A stretch of DNA of 64,000 nt. Origin: Zygnema cylindricum (lineage: Eukaryota > Streptophyta > Zygnematophyceae > Zygnematales > Zygnemataceae). This document shows, in pieces, positions 1-10,393 of this stretch. The stretch lies in the NCBI GenBank assembly GCA_037447655.1, contig JBBHKE010000102.1, positions 382,372 through 446,371 of the forward strand. The letters are read 5' to 3'. The notes under the pieces were generated by a model. It was not told the DNA's origin, ran no database searches, and saw nothing but the letters and a program-made list of their open reading frames with translations. Position numbers and translations under genes: made by a program. Position 1 is the stretch's first letter, and the number at the start of each line of letters is the position of its first letter.

Positions 1-67
1 AATCATTAAGATAAGGGCATTTGCATCTCATTTAATCATGTTAGAGTTCCTTATATAACGACAAAGC

Positions 68-3000
68 TTGTTTCCAAACCACATATTTATTTCCAATACA
101 ACAAAAGGTCTGGTTATGGAGGCCAAACTTCACCCTTTTTTATCATTTTTATGGTACTTTTTCTTTCGATCCTCTGTCATTGACCTGGCAACAGTTTTCA
201 ATGATGCTATCTGTCGACAGGTTCCTATGCTGTCCTCTCCCAAGCCACCTGGCAGCCCTGTCTCTTACCAAGTTCCGAACCACTTCAGCTTCGTCCGAGT
301 AGCGGAATCCACATCAGCAACTGCCACGTCAGCAGCCACATCATCTGCCACGTCAGCATTCGCATCACATGACACACTGACGTCTACATCAGCAATTTCC
401 ACGTCAGCAGCTCAAAAATTCGCTTCGACGCTCTTGACATCCGCCAGCTCAGCATCCATGTCAGCATCCACATCAGCATCCAAATCAGCGTTTATCTTGA
501 CGGAGGAAGAAGAGTCATTTGCCACATCAGAATCCACATCAGCTGAAGACGAGGATGCCACGTCAGCATCTGCGTCAGCAGAAGAGGACGAAACGAAACG
601 GAAAGGGGAGCACCGAAGCGATCTGCACGTGGTCTTGGTGGAACCACTGGTGACTATGGGAGCCTTTCTGAGAGATGAGGGGGAAGAGGGAGAGGGAGAG
701 GGAGAAGGAGAGGGAGAGGGAGAGGGGCAGGTGGAGAGAGGAAGTCAAAGAAGGGGAGAGAGAGAGAGATGTAGGAGATTAGAACTAAGAAGTAGGAAAG
801 TACGCACTTATACGTCGATTGTAGGGAAAGTGGTTGAGAGTGATAAAGAAGGGGAGGAGAATGAGATAGATAAGGGGAGAGAGATTGAGGGAGAGTGGGA
901 AGAAGAGGGAGAGAGCTGTTCGGATCCCGATGCTTGAAGCTATTTTCTAATTTTTTTCTTCCATCCGTTGACTTTTTTAGGAGTGTGTTTGTTTAGCCCA
1001 TCGGCTCTAATTCATATTTCTGCATTTTGTCTTTTCCTTGTTCATTTGTCTTTTCCTTATTTTGTCAGATTCCCGGCAATGTCGGCAGTATTGCGAGAAC
1101 CTGCGCAGCGACAGCTGTCGGACTCCATCTGGTGGAGGTCAGTGAAAGGGGGGAGAGTTTGTGAAAAAAAAATAGAGGGTGGGAGGGAGAGAGAGAGAGA
1201 GATGCGACAAAAAATGGTGGAGAGGGAGAGAGAGAAAGAGGGAAAGAGCTGGTGGAGGTCAGTAAAGGGGAACTGAATTTGTGAAAAAAACAGAGGGAGG
1301 GAGGGAGAGAGAGAGGGAGAGATTCGACAAAAAATGGTGGACAGGGAAAGAGAGAACTAGATAGAAAGAAAAAACGTGAAAAATATAAGGGAGAGAGAAA
1401 GAGAGGGAGAGAGAGAGAGAGAGGGGAGGGAGGGACAGAGGGAGAGGGGGGGAGGGAGGGAGGGAGGGAGAGGGAGGGGGAGAGGGAGAGAGGGGGAGAG
1501 GGGGAGAGGGAGAGAGAGTTGTGTGCGTGGAACCAATGTGAAAAAGATGAGGGGAGGAGAGAGAGAGAGGGAGAGAGAGAGAGAGAGATGTGTGTAAAAC
1601 CAACGTGGAATGAGGTGGTGCCCGACATACTCGTTCAACAGAAAATTATTATTATTTGTAAAATAAAAAGAAAATAGGACTTAAAACATATTGCGAACTA
1701 TACCCTCCACCTTACATCACTATTAGAGTTATTGAATTACCGTTACTACTTTATTTGAATTGTCTACACTAAATTATGTCTCGGCACGGGCCACTAAACT
1801 AATTAGTGTTATTCATTCACTATTATTAATGTTACTAGTGTGCGATTTCGACACAAAAAAAACAATCACTCGAATTCGAACGAGTAACTCTAATAGTGGT
1901 GGGCAGTGTAGCTCCTTAAATAAAAAAAAAGGTAAGAAAATAAAGAGCTTTAACTATTATTATGTTCCTTATAACTTTTTTTGCCGACCCTTCTTTACGG
2001 TCGCATTCTCTGTGTTTGTTGTTTCCTTTTTCTAATTTCCCCTCTTTCTTTTTGTGTTTTTCTTTTTGTGTTTCTTTTTTTTTTCCTCCCCTTTTTTTCC
2101 ACTTTTTTTTTGTTAAATTGACAGCCTCTAGGGTTCCAAATCGACGACGCGAAGTTGAAAAGGGCGGGATTGGACTATTGGCCCTATGTGGTCGTAAAAG
2201 TGCACAAAAATTGGACTGAATTTTTCGATTTTTTCCAAAAACAAGTAATATATATAGTAAAAAAAATTTGAGAAACCTTTTCATGTCTTTTCATGTTCGA
2301 AACCATCTCTCGTTAAGGTTTACGTTTCAATAAAAATAAAACAAAATAAAGAACGATCGTTTATTTATGAGCTTTTCTTCTCAATCTCTTTTTTTTTGTG
2401 ATCTTTTTTAGCAAAAGGTGAACTTATTGTTCATTTTAGTTCTTTCAATTTTTTTTTTTATTTCTTTCAATTTTTGAACCGCCTGTCACTTTTTTTTTTT
2501 TTTTTCACATCCTTCAATTTTCTCCTCCTCCCTCCTCCCTCCTCCCTCCTCCCCCCTTCTTCCTCTTCCTCCTTTCTCTTCCTCCTTCCTTGCTTCCTCC
2601 CCCTTCCTCTTTCTTCCTCCTTCCTCTTCCTTTCTCCTTCCTCTTCCTTTCTCCTTCCTCTTCCTTTCTCCTTCCTCTTCCTTTCTCCTTCCTCTTCCTT
2701 TCTCCTTCCTCCTTCCCCTTCCTCCTTGCACTTCCTTCATTTTTTCCCTTCCTCTAACTTTTCTTTTATTTTTCTTGTCCTTTTGTGCCACATCAGGCCG
2801 GTCCAAAACGTTTAATCGCTTTTTCAAAGAGAGGGAGTCAAGTGCATTGGGTACACTCCTTCCTCCTTTACTCTCTCCCCCCCCATCTCTTTTCCCCCTT
2901 CCTCCTCACTCCTTTCCCGCCCTCCCCAACCTCTCACTCTCCTTTTCCATTCCATATTCCCTTGTTTCTCACACTCTTCTCTTATCTATTTCTCACCCTC

Positions 3001-3846
3001 TCTCTGACTTTCCTCTTACTTCCGGTCTCTCTCTCCCCCTCCATGTTTCTCCTCTTACTCTCATTTCCCACCCTGTCGTTTGTCTTTCTCCTCCCCACTT
3101 CCTCAATTCTTCTCCCTTGCCCCTCCTCACCACTTTCCCACTCCTCTCTCTTTCTCTTACCCTCTTTCTTTGTCTTTCTCGTCTCTGTCCCTACCCTCTA
3201 GACCTTTGTTTTCCCACTCCCCATTTTTCTTTGCTTTCACTCTCTCCTTAACTCATTCGAAGTAATCTCCCCCTTCCCTCTCCTTTCCCAATTCAGCCTT
3301 TCTCCTCTCCTTCTCCAATTTCCCTTTTTACTCCTCTCCCCCTCCCCCTTCCCCGCAGCCTCCCTCTCCCTTTCTCTCTCCCTCTCCCTTTCCCTCTCCC
3401 TCTCCCTCACCCTCTCTCTCTCTCTCCCTCTCGCTCCCTCTCCCTTATCCCTGGTCCCTCCTTTTTACCTTTCCACTCCAAATCTCTCCCTTTCCTTTTC
3501 CTTTCCTTCTCCTTCTCCTTTTCCTTCTCCTCCTCCTCCTCCTCCTCCTCCTCCTTCTCCTTCTCCTTTGCTTTCCCTTTTCCTTATTCTTTTTCTTCTT
3601 TTGTCTTTTTCCCAGACCCTCAAGTACCAGCCCGGAGATTGGCTCCTTTTCGGATCGGAAACTTCCGGGCTCCTTCCGGAAGCTCTGGAGGAGTGTACGG
3701 AAGGGAAAGGTGTGCACGGAGGAGGAATAGTACGGATTCCTCTCATAGAGACACACGTGAGATCGTTAAATCTCGCGGTCGCGACGAGTGTGGGAGTTTA
3801 CGAGGCTTTGCGACAAATAGAATCGGTACAACGGAATAATGAATAA
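68..3846 (+). CDS. SPOUT (SpoU/TrmL-like) RNA 2'-O-methyltransferase, five exons
   Basis: Proposed exons are 68-649, 1069-1137, 2125-2244, 2797-2850 and 3616-3846; all junctions are phase 0 with GT/AG ends, giving 351 codons. The conserved domain is spread over every exon: LHVVLVEPL at the end of exon 1, IPGNVGSIARTCAA in exon 2, PLGFQIDDAKLKRAGLDYW in exon 3, KRLIAFSKRG in exon 4, and LLFGSETSGL plus VRSLNLAVATSVGVYEALRQ in exon 5. These are the three motifs of the knotted SPOUT fold. Bacterial TrmL methylates the ribose of nucleotide 34 in tRNA-Leu using SAM; that role here is inference. Residues 75-190 are Ser/Thr/Ala then Glu rich and look like a low-complexity leader, possibly for an organelle. 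The start is uncertain: ATG 68 and ATG 116 are both open, and an acceptor-like CAG at 218-220 means exon 1 could begin later with upstream exons outside the window. The exon 4 donor GTACAC is weak. Confidence 0.85.
660..1600 (+). repeat. Purine (GA/GGGA) tracts in introns 1 and 2 of the methyltransferase gene
   Basis: (GGGAGA)n lies at about 684-735, with longer GA/GGGA tracts at 1140-1345 and 1370-1590. They lie on both sides of exon 2 (1069-1137) and run through the introns. Long open frames on both strands here (Arg/Glu/Gly or Ser/Leu/Pro) are by-products of the repeat. The strand is almost pure purine, which favours triplex DNA. Confidence 0.85.
2480..3600 (+). repeat. Pyrimidine-rich tracts (CCTCCTTCCTCTT and related) in introns 3 and 4
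   Basis: 2480-2760 repeats CCTTCCTCTTCCTTTCT-like units; 2860-3600 is CT-rich and ends in (CTC)n near 3530-3560. Exon 4 of the methyltransferase gene (2797-2850) sits between the two tracts. Together with the purine tracts of introns 1 and 2 this gives strong strand asymmetry that switches direction inside the gene. Confidence 0.8.
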
Positions 3847-3879
3847 TGATATTATTATAAAAAAGAGGCATATTTTTCT

Positions 3880-4375
3880 TTCTTTTTTTTCTTTCTTCTT
3901 TCCCTCGTTCCTTTCTTCCCCAATTTCCTTTTTTCCCTTCCTTCCTTCCTTCCTTCCTTCCTTCCTTCCTTCCTTCCTTCCTTCCTTCCTTCCTTCCTTC
4001 CTTCCTTCCTTCCTTCCTTCCATCCCTTCCTTCCTTCCTGCTTCCTTCATTCTTTCTTTCTTTACTTTATTCTTTCCTTCCCTCCTTCCTCCTTTCTTTT
4101 ATTTCTTACTTCTTTCCCTTTCTTCCCTTCCTTCCTTCCCTCCTCCCTTCCTTCATTCCGTCCTCCCTCCGTCCCTCCTCTCCCTCTCACTCTCTTTCCC
4201 GCCCTCCTTCTCGCCCTCCCGCCCTCCCTCCCTTCCTCCCTCCCTCCCATCTTCCCTCCCTCTCTCTCTCCCTCCCTCCCTCCCTCCCTCCCTCCCTCCC
4301 TCCCTCCCTCCCTCCCTCCCTCCCTCCCTCCCTCCCTCCTTTCCACCCTCATTTTCTTCATTCATTCACTCCTTT
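3880..4375 (+). repeat. (CTTC)n and (CCCT)n microsatellites
   Basis: Immediately 3' of the methyltransferase stop, near-perfect (CTTC)n runs about 3935-4035. It passes through a mixed CT tract into (CCCT)n at about 4265-4338. The Ser/Phe/Leu/Pro frame here is not credible as a gene. Confidence 0.9.
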
Positions 4376-4429
4376 TTCAAAATTTTTGTTGGGTGTGCTG
4401 AAATCCTTTGGTGGTTGATTGTCGATAGT

Positions 4430-4570
4430 ATTTTGGAGTTTTGGGAGTTGAATAGGGTTTTTGTTCTTTTTTTTGGGGGGTTTTGGGGGTTTTTTCGATT
4501 TGGGGTTTTTTGGGTTTTTTTCATATTGGGGTTTTTTTTCCTTTTTGGGGTTTTTTGGCATAATTGGGGT
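4430..4570 (+). repeat. T/G-rich tract with G-runs
   Basis: Runs of 3-6 G separated by T-runs (for example TTTTGGGGGGTTTTGGGGG) give several G-quadruplex-capable clusters on the plus strand. 4570-4840 is AT-rich and I see nothing else in it. Confidence 0.6.
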
Positions 4571-4849
4571 GGATTCTTGAGCAATGGATGGGTTTGTTTT
4601 TTATTGTCGGTTTGGTTCAACCGGATTTTGTGTGGATTGATTGTATCGTTTTTTTGTATTTTTGTTGTTTTTTTATGATTTCTCTTGGGTAATTTTAAGG
4701 TTTTGACGAAATTTTCTGAAAGGTTTTATTTTCGGGTTTGTTGAGAATCTTTATCGAGTTTTATGATAAATGAGTTGATGAGTTTTTTTTGGTGTTTGTC
4801 GTTTTTTTCTTTAACTAGTAAATCAACGCCCGTGACACGGGCATGTACC

Positions 4850-4900
4850 CTGTCCAGTTTATCATGTCCGTACTGCGGACGCACGACAACGTCACGTTGT
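4850..4900 (+). repeat. Fragment of the 49-50 bp CCGTACGG satellite, left of TIR element A
   Basis: It contains TCCGTACTGCGGACGCAC and ACAACGTCACGTTGTG, both also found in the two 50-bp units at 5468-5567. This suggests the left edge of the same satellite array, interrupted by the TIR element at 4901. Confidence 0.55.
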
Positions 4901-5470
4901 GCTACACTGTCAATCGCTATTAGCGTAGAAGTTTTTTTAGCGTATAAGAATAATTACAGTGGTGTACGCTAATTAAGAATTTGAAAATTCTGAAAAAAAA
5001 CATATATTCTAATTGTTTAATAAATTCTAATTTGGGTCTTTGAAAAAAATACATGCCGGTCGCAAACATGCTTACACTAATAGAGGTACTTGTACAAAAT
5101 CTGGCATATCGTACACAAATCATACGTTCACACAGACGAAATGTGATTGTTGAACGAATATGTGCGAACGTAATATTTGACAGCCCGATTTCATCTCCTT
5201 TTTAGAGCTCATATTCTCATGCGTCCGTGGCTACTAAACATAATGATTTGTACTATTTCACTTAAAAGGTAAGATGATGTACGGTCTGACACTGACTATA
5301 CATCACACTATTTAAACGATGACGTACTTTTGTTTTGTACGAAACCTGGAAAAAAAACCTAAATGGCGTACAAAAAAAAAAAAAAATAAGCTACGCTAAT
5401 GGAGAATTAAAAAAAAAAAAAACGGGACGGAATTAGCGTACATTACGCTAATAGCGATTGGCGGTGTAGC
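4901..5470. mobile_element. TIR element A (MITE-like, 570 bp)
   Basis: The ends 4901-4926 and 5445-5470 are inverted repeats of 26 bp with 2 mismatches; the arms contain CAATCGCTATTAGCGT and its complement. There is no coding capacity. The interior has landmarks shared with element B: GCTAATTAAGAAT near the left end and TACGGTCTGACA about 190 bp before the right end. The arms belong to the same family as the element at 50065. No clean target duplication is seen because both flanks are satellite. Confidence 0.7.
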
Positions 5471-5567
5471 GGTACGGCAGTCTGTACCGCTGACGCACTG
5501 TAACGTCACGTTGTGCCAGCGGTACGGCGGTCTGTACCGCTGATGCACGGCAACGTTACAACGCAAA
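5468..5567 (+). repeat. Two 50-bp satellite units between TIR elements A and B
   Basis: The unit starts AGCGGTACGG and recurs at 5468 and 5518. Each unit holds TACGGCGGTCTGTACCGC-type and GCACTGTAACGTCACG-type segments, related to the 49-bp array downstream. Confidence 0.7.
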
Positions 5568-6068
5568 TCGTTATTAGTGTCAAATTTTAAATAGTGTTGA
5601 AGGTAGTTTACTGTAAATGATGCTAATTAAGAATCTGATTTTTTTCTTTTTAATGTGTATTGTAATTTCGGCTTAGTGCTAATTTGGGAACAGAAAAAAC
5701 AAAAAAATTATCCGTACGATATGTATTCGTACAAAATATTAGAAATTGTACGCTGTCGTGAAATTTAAATATCCGTACATGTCAGACTAATTTACCTGTC
5801 AGACTAATTCCGTTTTTTGAGCGCACGTTCCTATGCGCATCTGATTTAATGAATTTTTTGTAAATTTTTCACTTGAAAAGGTACATCTATGTACGGTCTG
5901 ACATCAACCGTACACCACGCTATTTGGATCTTATTGTACTTTCATCTTTTACGCTATTTTGTACTGTACCTTAATTAATGTCAAAGAAAAATTAAAATTA
6001 TGTGTAAAATCAAAATTGTAAGAACCCAAATTAGAGTTATTGACACTAATAACGATTTCGCGGTGTAC
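5555..6068. mobile_element. TIR element B (MITE-like, about 514 bp), sister of element A
   Basis: Left arm 5555-5582 and right arm 6041-6068 are inverted repeats sharing AAATCGTTATTAGTGTCA. Interior landmarks match element A in the same order (GCTAATTAAGAAT, then TACGGTCTGACA), so A and B are diverged copies in the same orientation. It is non-coding. Confidence 0.65.
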
Positions 6069-6072
6069 ATTG

Positions 6073-6640
6073 TGCCAGCCGTCTGGCCTGTACACCGACG
6101 GTTGGCAACGTTATTTTACGGTAGTACGGCGACCTGTACACGACGGTTAGCAATGTTAGATTACGCCAACCGTACGGCGGTCTGCACACCGACTGTTGGC
6201 AATGTTAGATTATGCCATCCGTACGGCGGTTTGCACACCGAGGGGTGGCAATGTTAGGTAACGCCAACCGTACGGCGGTCTGCACATCGACGGTTGGCAA
6301 TGTTAGATTACGCCAACCATACGGCGGTCTGCACACGACGCACGTCAACGTTAAATTACGCCATCCGTACGGCGTTCTGCACAGCGACGAACGGCAGCGT
6401 TAAATTACGCCATCCGTACGGCGGTCTGCACACCGACGGGTGGCAATGTTAGGTTTCGCCAACCGTACGGCGCTCTGTACACCGACGGTTGGCAATGTTA
6501 GAGTATGCCAACCGTACGGTGGTCTGCACACCGACAACTGGCAATGTAAGATTATGCCATCCGTACGGTGGTACGGCGGTACCGTTACATTGTGCCAGCG
6601 GTACCGCGGTCCGTACTGCGGACGGACGGAAAAAATCGAT
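6073..6640 (+). repeat. 49-bp tandem satellite with CCGTACGG palindrome, about 10 copies
   Basis: GCCAACC/GCCATCC unit starts fall at 6165, 6214, 6263, 6312, 6360, 6409, 6458, 6507 and 6556, spacing 49 (once 48). Each unit has CCGTACGGCGGTCTGCAC and GGTTGGCAATGTTAGATTA. Because 49 is not a multiple of 3, staggered similar frames appear in three phases. The array ends at 6590-6640 with CCGTACTGCGGACGG, a perfect-arm hairpin. Confidence 0.9.
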
Positions 6641-7390
6641 GACAGACACACCGTCTACCGCCTATAAAAAGCTTCGCAGAGGGGCGAATAACGTTCCTTT
6701 ATTTATATACTGATAGGACTAATAAAAGAATAAAAAAAATAAAAATCAAATAGAATTTAGAATCGAATGATTACTATTGGAGCAATGTCTACTATTATTG
6801 ACCTATTACCAGCGTTAAAATTTGGGATTTTTTAGGGTTTTTGGGGGTTTTTTGGGGGTTTTTTAGGGTTTTACAGGGTATTTGAGGGTTTTTGGGGGTA
6901 ATTCAGGGTTTTTAGGGTTTTTTTTTACTCTAATGTGAGTGACTGTCCTTTTGACTTGAATTTATGAACTAATGTTAATGACAATAATTAATCAATTAAT
7001 CAATCAATTAATTAATTAATCATTAATGAATTGATTAATTAATTAATTTGTTTTTCACTCTTTATCAGTTGTTCTCTCCTCTCTCTTTCGCACCGATAGC
7101 TTCCTCTCCCTTCCGTAACACAAATTCCTCAAAAGGTAATCATTATCAATAATTAACATTAATTCCTTTATTTTTTTAATTGTCGTAAGATCGTCCTTTT
7201 TGTCGTTTTCCTTTTTGTCATTTCCCTTTTTGTGATTTTACTCTTTGTCATTTTCCTTTTTGTTGTTTTCCTTTTTGTCATTTTCCTTTCAAACGTAACG
7301 GTTCCGTGAAACATCGTTGTTTTCCCACAAAACTCCAAAATCTCTCTCTATGGATATCTTTCACTTAAATCATAAAAAAAAAATAAAGAA
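6640..7390. other. No gene recognised; T/G-rich and AT-rich spacer
   Basis: 6830-6930 repeats TTTTTAGGG/TTTTTGGGGG, loosely telomere-like but irregular. 6985-7050 is ATTAATTAATCA repeats. 7195-7285 repeats TTTTTGTCRTTTTCC about six times. I see no supported exon. Confidence 0.6.
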
Positions 7391-7392
7391 AT

Positions 7393-7403
7393 ATGTATAT
7401 ATA

Positions 7404-7478
<75 letters not shown>

Positions 7479-7650
7479 CTATGTATATATGTGTATATAT
7501 ATGTATATATGTATATATATGTGTATATATATGTATATATATATATATATATATTTGTATATATATGTATATATATATACATATATATGTATATATATAT
7601 GTGTATAAATATATATATCTATAAATATATATGTATATATATGCTACGGA
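7393..7650 (+). repeat. (ATATGT)n / (AT)n microsatellite
   Basis: Starts as regular ATGTAT hexamers (7397-7480) and degrades to AT-rich tetramers. Its right end abuts the 3' end of the non-LTR retrotransposon; the other side of that element (8912-8935) is again (AT)n. The element therefore sits inside the microsatellite. Confidence 0.9.
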
Positions 7651-8911
7651 AAAACTCGTCCAAAGCCACACCCAAGCAACCAAATATCTCAACCGCCATC
7701 GGAATGAAGCCATCCATAGCGTCGCGACGGGCTTAATCACGCTCCTTCCTTTTAGCTGCGTCACGGGCAGCCACTCCCACATGACGAGCCGCTTGGTTGA
7801 CGACTGTAGTTGAGGTAGGATTTGCCACAACAATGTCTCCAAATGTACGACGCGCACCATCAAGTAATACAAGGTCAATCCGGCGCGAAAGAACAATGTG
7901 AGACACCTCTCGACGAACAAAGAATCCCCCCTCAGAAGCGATAGTAGCGATGGTGTCTCGAATCGTATCGTGCACCTGGATCAACTTGCCCCCGTGGGAG
8001 CAACGAAGTAAATGGACCCCGTCGGGCTCGAGAACGTGGCCGCAGGAGTAAACAAGTGAGCCAAGCAAAGGTGGGTGAGGGAGGCCAAGCCGTAACCTAA
8101 GGGCCGTGGTAAACTGAGCCGGGGTGAAACGAAGAGTAGATAAGATAGGGACAGCCAATAGCCAAGCTCGAGAGCTAGGTCCCCCACAAGACAAAAAACG
8201 TGCACGCGAAGAATTAAAAGGAAGCGCCTGAAGAATCTCGGATTTAATAGGGGCGATAACCCGATCAGAAATGGATTCTTGAACACGCGCAACTGATGTC
8301 GTAACGAGAGTGGAAAAAATCGGCATGTCCTCGATAGCAGCCGGATGAAGAGAACGTGCTGCATCCAAAAAGGACCGCTGGAAGGCGAGCTCACCATCCG
8401 AAACAGGGGGAACCACGGCCGCAAAAATAGGAGTGTCCCCGGCCAAAAGACGAGAGACAATAGTGGAAGCAACAAGGCACCAACCCCCCAAATAGGCGGC
8501 TGGAGCAACACGCGCCGTCGAGAGTAAATCCAAACCGCCAGCCGAGACAGGAAGAGAGGCTTGGATGCGTGCCGCAAGCCCAAACTCGCGATCAAAAGCT
8601 CCACGGCCCAACAAAGTGTGGAGGACATCCATAAGCCGATCATCGAATGTAGAAAGTGAGGACACAAAGGATCGGGTGGGAGGGGAAGTCCGAGTAAGGT
8701 AGGAGGGCCGGTGAGGGAAACACCGTGTGGGAAGAGCAAAGGCCACCTGGGGATCAGAAAGGTGAGGTAGGTCGTCCACGTGGGATAAATGTGTCTGAAG
8801 AGCGGAATCAAGGAATGTCGTGACGTATGGATCGGAATCAAGCGGGCAACCCAACACACGAATGCCTTCGGAAGGAGTCGTCTGAAAACCAAGAGGGGGA
8901 GTGAAAGGAGG
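7643..8911 (-). mobile_element. Non-LTR retrotransposon, 5'-truncated, in an AT microsatellite
   Basis: The minus-strand element reads from 8911 down to about 7643 and ends within AT repeats on both sides. The 5' end is cut inside the reverse-transcriptase ORF, as expected from incomplete target-primed reverse transcription. The 3' untranslated part is about 90 bp (7733 down to 7643). There is no poly(A) tail; the end runs directly into ATATAT. Confidence 0.75.
7733..8911 (-). pseudogene. C-terminal part of non-LTR reverse transcriptase with restriction-like endonuclease
   Basis: The frame is open from 8911 to the TAA at 7733-7735, starting in TPPLGFQTTPSEGIRVLGCP, so the upstream part is missing rather than absent by design. 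The first part (LGCPLDSDPYV, LSDPQVAFALPTRC, YLTRTSPP) resembles the thumb/linker following the RT domain in algal and protist RTs. Counting from the GTG at 8857 (374 codons), residues 271-286 form a C-G-H...H-L-L-R-C knuckle; D328 and D341 are separated by 12 residues, matching the D-X12-14-D core of restriction-like endonucleases of R2/R4/CRE-type elements. The usual first Cys of the knuckle is Tyr. The RT catalytic core lies beyond the truncation. The frame is intact, so insertion is recent. Confidence 0.75.
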
Positions 8912-9427
8912 AATATATATATATATATATATATTATTTCTTTTATTGTTTCTGTTATTTATATTATTTTATTATTGTTTGAAACTAGTTATTATTTTTT
9001 AATACTTCTTATTATCTATTAATTATTATTCATGTATTTTTTTTTCAATAGTACTACTATTTTTTTTTGTTTGTGTGAATTTGTTTTTCTTTTTAATTTG
9101 TTATTAATATTTTTTTCATCATTATTCACTTGCTGTTATATATATATAATATGTATATATATTGTATCTTATTTATTATGTGATACTAAATTTTTAAACT
9201 ATTTCCTACGATTTTTTTCACTTATTCTAGACCGATTGTTAATATTTGTTGTCTATATATTGTTTAATATTTACTACTATCATTTTTATGATTATATATA
9301 TATATATATATATCTCTCATCAAGTTTATCTAACAAATGTTCGTTTTCGAAATCGATACTCAAACCTTTCCCCCCTCTACCTCCACCTCGAATGTCACGC
9401 CCACCAAGATCATTCGATCGAGTGAAT

Positions 9428-9488
<61 letters not shown>

Positions 9489-9503
9489 CTTTTTTTTTTT
9501 TTT
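8912..9503. repeat. AT-rich block with (AT)n runs and a 74-nt poly(T)
   Basis: (AT)n occurs at 8913-8935 and 9295-9312. 9430-9503 is T except for a single C at 9489. Between them the sequence is T-rich without a supported exon. The Phe-rich and Lys-rich frames here are repeat artefacts. Confidence 0.85.
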
Positions 9504-10254
9504 AAGGTTCACATTTTCGCAATCGAAACCTTTATAGTCTTCTTTATCCATTTCCGTTTTTTTCAGGGTCTTTGTGTACGGGGGGGCGAAGCTCTTTGTG
9601 TGCTTGCTCCACAACGTGCATCCTGTATGACAAAATATCAACCTGAATATTAAAATAACTATAATATTAACCTTAATCATAATATAGTGATGATCATGTA
9701 TGATTGTAAATGATGATAGCACAAATATATGTAATTAAGAAAGAGAAGAAAATTCATTCTTACATAAAATAGTAAGGACTATAGTCTTTACTAATAAATA
9801 TACATTAAATAACTTTATAAAGACTAATCAATTTTTTTTTCTCCAGGTATCAGTAAAGATACTTTGTGGAAATTAACCACTATTATTCTTACCGCCATTA
9901 TTTTGTCTTGATCAGATGTGTGGTGTAAGCACATGAAGGGTATTTTAGGGTTTTATGCTTTTTGCACCCAAAGGCGCGCAGCAATAGGGAAAGATCGCAG
10001 CAATAGGGAAAAATAGAGTCCGTCCCTGTAAAAGGTTAAGCAAGTTGTAGCAAGCCATACTTCGTACAGTACGGAGGTACAAGCGTTGAAAAAACCATAT
10101 AAACAAATAATACTTACAAATAATACTTTGTAACCGTAAAAATTGGATATTTTAAAAGGTGCCCACAAAGTCAAACACCACCCCACAAAGTCTGTATAAT
10201 TGAAAAAAGCTTAAAGCCAAGCCCCGCAGTAGCGCGTTGACGATTTTTTCGCCA
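9504..10254. other. No gene recognised
   Basis: A CAG at about 9564-9566 follows a good pyrimidine tract and is followed by a short open stretch (VFVYGGAKLFV). Without a matching partner exon I do not call it. The rest is AT-rich. Confidence 0.4.
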
Positions 10255-10393
10255 CTTAAAACATCTTTTCTTCGTGCAGAGTTGTCCGATTTTCAATTTG
10301 AGACCGCCAATCAGAAGCTGAGAATCTTAGCTTTCAATCGCAGCCGTCAGATCCTTAGTCCGACATATGTGTAGAAAAAAAAGATGTTTTAAG
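10255..10393. mobile_element. Small inverted-repeat (foldback) element, about 139 bp
   Basis: CTTAAAACATCTTTTC at 10255-10270 is mirrored by GAAAAAAAAGATGTTTTAAG at 10374-10393. The short loop contains GAGACCGCCAATCAGAAGCTG. It is non-coding. A half TIR of the A/B element family (ACTAATAGCGATTCACGATG) follows at about 10412-10431. Confidence 0.45.

Noticed and set aside
1065-1638. Ser/Leu/Pro-rich minus-strand frames and Arg/Glu-rich plus frames
   Set aside because: Products of GA repeats in introns; the true exon 2 (1069-1137) is in another frame.
6000-6713. Small overlapping frames with RTAVCTPTVGNV-like repeats
   Set aside because: The 49-bp satellite reads open in all phases in rotation; no start or splice evidence.
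6831-6930. Telomere or interstitial telomere repeat (TTTTTAGGG)
   Set aside because: Unit length and G number vary from copy to copy; no run of a constant telomere unit.
7317-7736. Tyr/Ile/Met-rich frames
   Set aside because: Translations of the ATATGT microsatellite.
4050-9500. CRISPR array at the regularly spaced 49-bp repeats
   Set aside because: The repeats are contiguous without unique spacers, and the window is eukaryotic.
9337-9610. Possible two-exon Kelch-like gene (FEIDTQTF ... VFVYGGAKL)
   Set aside because: Only two short motif-like strings separated by poly(T); no further Kelch blades found.
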